Below, in pieces: positions 13,491 to 15,094 of a stretch of 15,094 bases of DNA; the stretch's first letter is position 1; each line of letters begins with the position of its first letter. The notes beneath the pieces were generated by a model. That model was not told the DNA's origin, did no database searches, and saw only the letters and a list, made by a program, of their open reading frames with translations. The position numbers and the translations under genes were made by a program. The stretch spans positions 1 through 15,094 of the forward strand of contig USAT01000041.1 of the NCBI GenBank assembly GCA_900552725.1, written 5' to 3'. This stretch comes from an uncultured Eubacteriales bacterium (lineage in GTDB: Bacteria > Bacillota > Clostridia > Oscillospirales > Oscillospiraceae).

Positions 13491-14023
13491 AAAAGACTGC
13501 ACAAGAACCCAAAGTGACCGATAATCCCCTGTACCATGACACATGGATGCTGCTGCGCAAATACCGGGATGTGGTGTGGAGCCTGGAGCTGTCCGTACAG
13601 CAGGTGCGTCGGCAGTTTCAAATCGAATACGGCAGCAGCATTGAGGAGTTTCTGGAATCCCTCTATGTGGCCGGCATCACCTTTGAAGGATCTGCGATTG
13701 AGGATCATGCCCGCTGCATCGAGCGCAGCTACAAGATGCTGAAGCTTTTAGACACCTCCGTGGAGTTGCTGCGGACAAAGCACAAGTATGGTGAAAGCTA
13801 TTACTGGCTGCTGTACTACACATACCTGTCACCGCAGCAGTTGGCGAACACACAGGAGATCATCGAAAAGCTGGAGCCGCACATCCGCGACATCAGCTAC
13901 CGCACCTACTTCCGCAAGCGCCAGATGGCGATTGATGCCCTGAGTTCGGTGTTGTGGGGGTATTCTTCAAAGGAGAGTCTGGCACTGCTGGAGAAGTTTG
14001 TGCCGGAAGCAGATACTCGGTAA
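13487..14023 (+). CDS. ArpU/sigma-region-4-like protein, 178 aa
   Basis: I cannot assign a named family with certainty. It is helical, soluble and rich in Tyr, Arg and Glu. Residues about 111-158 (YLSPQQLANTQEIIEKLEPH, then SYRTYFRKRQMAIDALSSVL) look like the C-terminal helix-turn-helix of ArpU-type phage activators and sigma factor region 4. The N-terminal half has a likely coiled coil (WSLELSVQQVRRQFQIEYGS, later CIERSYKMLKLLDTSVELL). AAGGAGG precedes the ATG, which overlaps the stop of the winged-helix gene, so the two are co-translated. Together they look like a regulatory or replication pair of the integrated element. Confidence 0.75.
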   Translation: MKKTAQEPKVTDNPLYHDTWMLLRKYRDVVWSLELSVQQVRRQFQIEYGSSIEEFLESLYVAGITFEGSAIEDHARCIERSYKMLKLLDTSVELLRTKHKYGESYYWLLYYTYLSPQQLANTQEIIEKLEPHIRDISYRTYFRKRQMAIDALSSVLWGYSSKESLALLEKFVPEADTR

Positions 14024-14049
14024 ACTCGAAATTATCCTTGAAACACATC

Positions 14050-14071
14050 CGCCGACCAGTAGAGGTCGGCG
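14050..14071 (+). terminator. Probable terminator after the winged-helix/ArpU-like pair
   Basis: CGCCGACC (14050-14057) pairs with GGTCGGCG (14064-14071) around AGTAGA, 27 bases after the stop. The tail AATAATATGTCCATTTTTT is only partly T-rich, so termination is likely but not certain. The remaining bases to 14160 hold nothing that I can identify. Confidence 0.6.
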
Positions 14072-14160
14072 AATAATATGTCCATTTTTTGCTGCAAATA
14101 TCATTCATACTTATGAGATAGCGGGAATGCCCTTATCAGGAGATGTGCAGTAGCCAGCCA

Positions 14161-14511
14161 TTACTCCCCCACATCTTCGGCGTCAATGAATATTGTCGCG
14201 GCTTGAATCGGAACAGGCAGATGGCGGGATTTGGCGGCCTGCATCACAGCACTTGTCAAATCAGTACAGCAGGGCTTGTCCGTCTTTACCACGGTTATGC
14301 TCTTCACGTCGTTATGCAGCAGTATTTTGCTGAGCTTTGTCATGATGTCAAAATCAGATTCCGTGCAGCACGTCAGTACAACCTTTCCACAGGCATAAGC
14401 TCTGTGAAAATTAGGGTAGGCAAAGGCGCTGCAATCTGCCGCGATCAGCAGATGCGCCCGATGGTAATATTCCGACAGCTTCGACGGCTTTGACGGAACA
14501 GGTGAAACGAC
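14161..14511 (-). pseudogene. C-terminal remnant of a 4Fe-4S-type iron-sulfur protein
   Basis: The minus-strand frame is open from 14511 to TAA at 14161 (116 codons) and lacks its own start in the conserved part. It reads KLSEYYHRAHLLIAADCSAF, then ACGKVVLTCCTESDFDIM, KSITVVKTDKPCCTDLTSAV and finally PIQAATIFIDAEDVGE. This matches the C-terminal half of ferredoxin-like 4Fe-4S proteins of anaerobes that carry a LLVAADC...F and a VVRMEVPCC motif. The N-terminal ferredoxin cysteine clusters are missing. The frame ends in the fragment of a different gene read the other way, so a deletion joined the two near 14480-14495. An internal ATG at 14343 could start a 60-aa piece, but no good ribosome site supports it. 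Confidence 0.7.
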
Positions 14512-15034
14512 TTACACGACTGCCCGGGATCAGGCGGACAAGTTGGCGGATTATATTGAAAAAGAGCTTGACGGACGGCTGGGCCTGCTTTTTGCAGAGT
14601 CGCTGGGCTGTGGATCGGCTGTTTTTCTAAAGGCTTCCCCAAACATTCAGATCGGACAGATGATCCTCAGCGGGCCGGAGTATCTGAATTTTGGAGTGCT
14701 GAATCGACTGATTTTGAAGGTCATGCCGCAAAAGTAGTATCGGATGGCGCACGAAAAGCGCATACCTGCATGGGCACTGTGTTTTATGGGGCAGACGGAG
14801 CAGGGAATGCAGACCATGCTCCGCCGTATTCCGGATCATATCAGTCTGGAATCCGTCCGGGCCACCTGGGCGGCAGGGCTTTATCTCTATCGGACAGACT
14901 TTCCGGTACAGCCCGATGCAAAGGTCGCCTGCTGGTACGGAGAAAAAGAAGGGCATTATACCTTGCATTTTGCAAACCATGCGAAAAAGGCTGCTGATAG
15001 TCACTCATACTGTCAACAGCCTTTTTGTGGGTAA
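14468..15034 (+). pseudogene. Broken alpha/beta hydrolase, truncated and with an in-frame TAG
   Basis: The frame from 14468 reads FDGFDGTGETTYTTARDQAD, then the nucleophile elbow LGLLFAESLGCGSAVFL (Ser in AESLG) and MILSGPEYLNF, up to TAG at 14735-14737. The same frame continues with YRMAHEKRIPAWALCFMG to VACWYGEKEGH and ends at 15034. Sequence on both sides of TAG reads as one hydrolase cap and core. It therefore looks like one gene with a nonsense codon, no N-terminal strands or start, and probably no catalytic histidine, because the end runs into a terminator hairpin. An ATG at 14744 would make a 96-aa product without a good ribosome site. Confidence 0.65.
14984..15026. terminator. Strong bidirectional terminator hairpin
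   Basis: An 18-base arm (14984-15001, beginning AAAAAGGCTG) pairs with 15009-15026 (ending CAGCCTTTTT) with one C-A mismatch and one G-T, around CACTCAT. A-tract on one side and T-tract on the other suit both directions. It lies inside the last codons of the broken hydrolase frame, so that frame probably reached it by a deletion or frameshift. The 68 bases to the window end hold nothing that I can name. Confidence 0.8.
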
Positions 15035-15094
15035 GCCTAGTTCCGATACTTTTGCTTTATTCTTTGAGATCAGCGTTTTCTGATGGGAACATAG

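Noticed and set aside
1..15094. CRISPR array, rRNA, transposase or integrase
   Set aside because: No regularly spaced repeats of CRISPR size, no rRNA sequence and no recognisable transposase or recombinase gene were found on either strand.

Overview
The window looks like a GC-rich Gram-positive anaerobe of the Clostridia, most likely a gut Oscillospiraceae (Flavonifractor/Lawsonibacter/Oscillibacter type). The basis is strong GGAGG-type ribosome sites, sigma-A-like promoters, RNase M5, a Clostridia-like tmRNA and intergenic repeats of a style I associate with that family. The species assignment is inference.

Left part (1-3400, all leftward). A small protein of unknown function (63-284) has its own promoter and sits beside a perfect 40-bp palindrome. 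A 278-bp MITE-like element with 16-bp terminal inverted repeats and TA flanks (371-648) follows. Next is an apparent operon read from 3322 down: glutaminase glsA, a GNAT acetyltransferase broken by a one-base frameshift, and an Imm26-domain protein. Upstream of glsA are GTACC boxes repeated at 11- or 21-bp steps, which look like a regulator site.

Trans-translation block (3585-5142, leftward). smpB has a good promoter, followed by a cyclophilin-type prolyl isomerase and the complete tmRNA gene ssrA with its terminator, so both partners of ribosome rescue are adjacent. A repeat-rich, gene-free stretch (5143-5540) follows.

Core operon (5541-9488, leftward). A promoter at 9460-9488 drives comEC (DNA uptake channel), holA (DNA polymerase III delta) and rnmV (RNase M5), with overlapping genes.

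Divergent operon (9564-12021, rightward). A consensus promoter overlapped by a perfect 17-bp inverted repeat drives a TetR-family regulator, a five-helix membrane protein and a small alpha/beta hydrolase, the last two translationally coupled. Then comes a GNAT acetyltransferase fused to a glycine-rich membrane segment.

Right part (12022-15094), accessory. At 12059-12103 lies the 3' half of a tRNA-Arg(CCT) gene, from anticodon loop to CCA, with its old terminator and no 5' half. This is the classic scar of an element inserted into a tRNA gene. It predicts that the sequence to the right is an integrated element or its remains, with an intact tRNA-Arg(CCT) at the far end outside the window. To its right are two overlapping genes (a double winged-helix protein and a sigma-region-4/ArpU-like protein), the first with an intrinsic-terminator-like hairpin inside its coding region. 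Last come gene remnants: the C-terminal part of an iron-sulfur protein joined head to head with a broken alpha/beta hydrolase.

I found no CRISPR array, rRNA, complete tRNA, transposase or integrase in the window.
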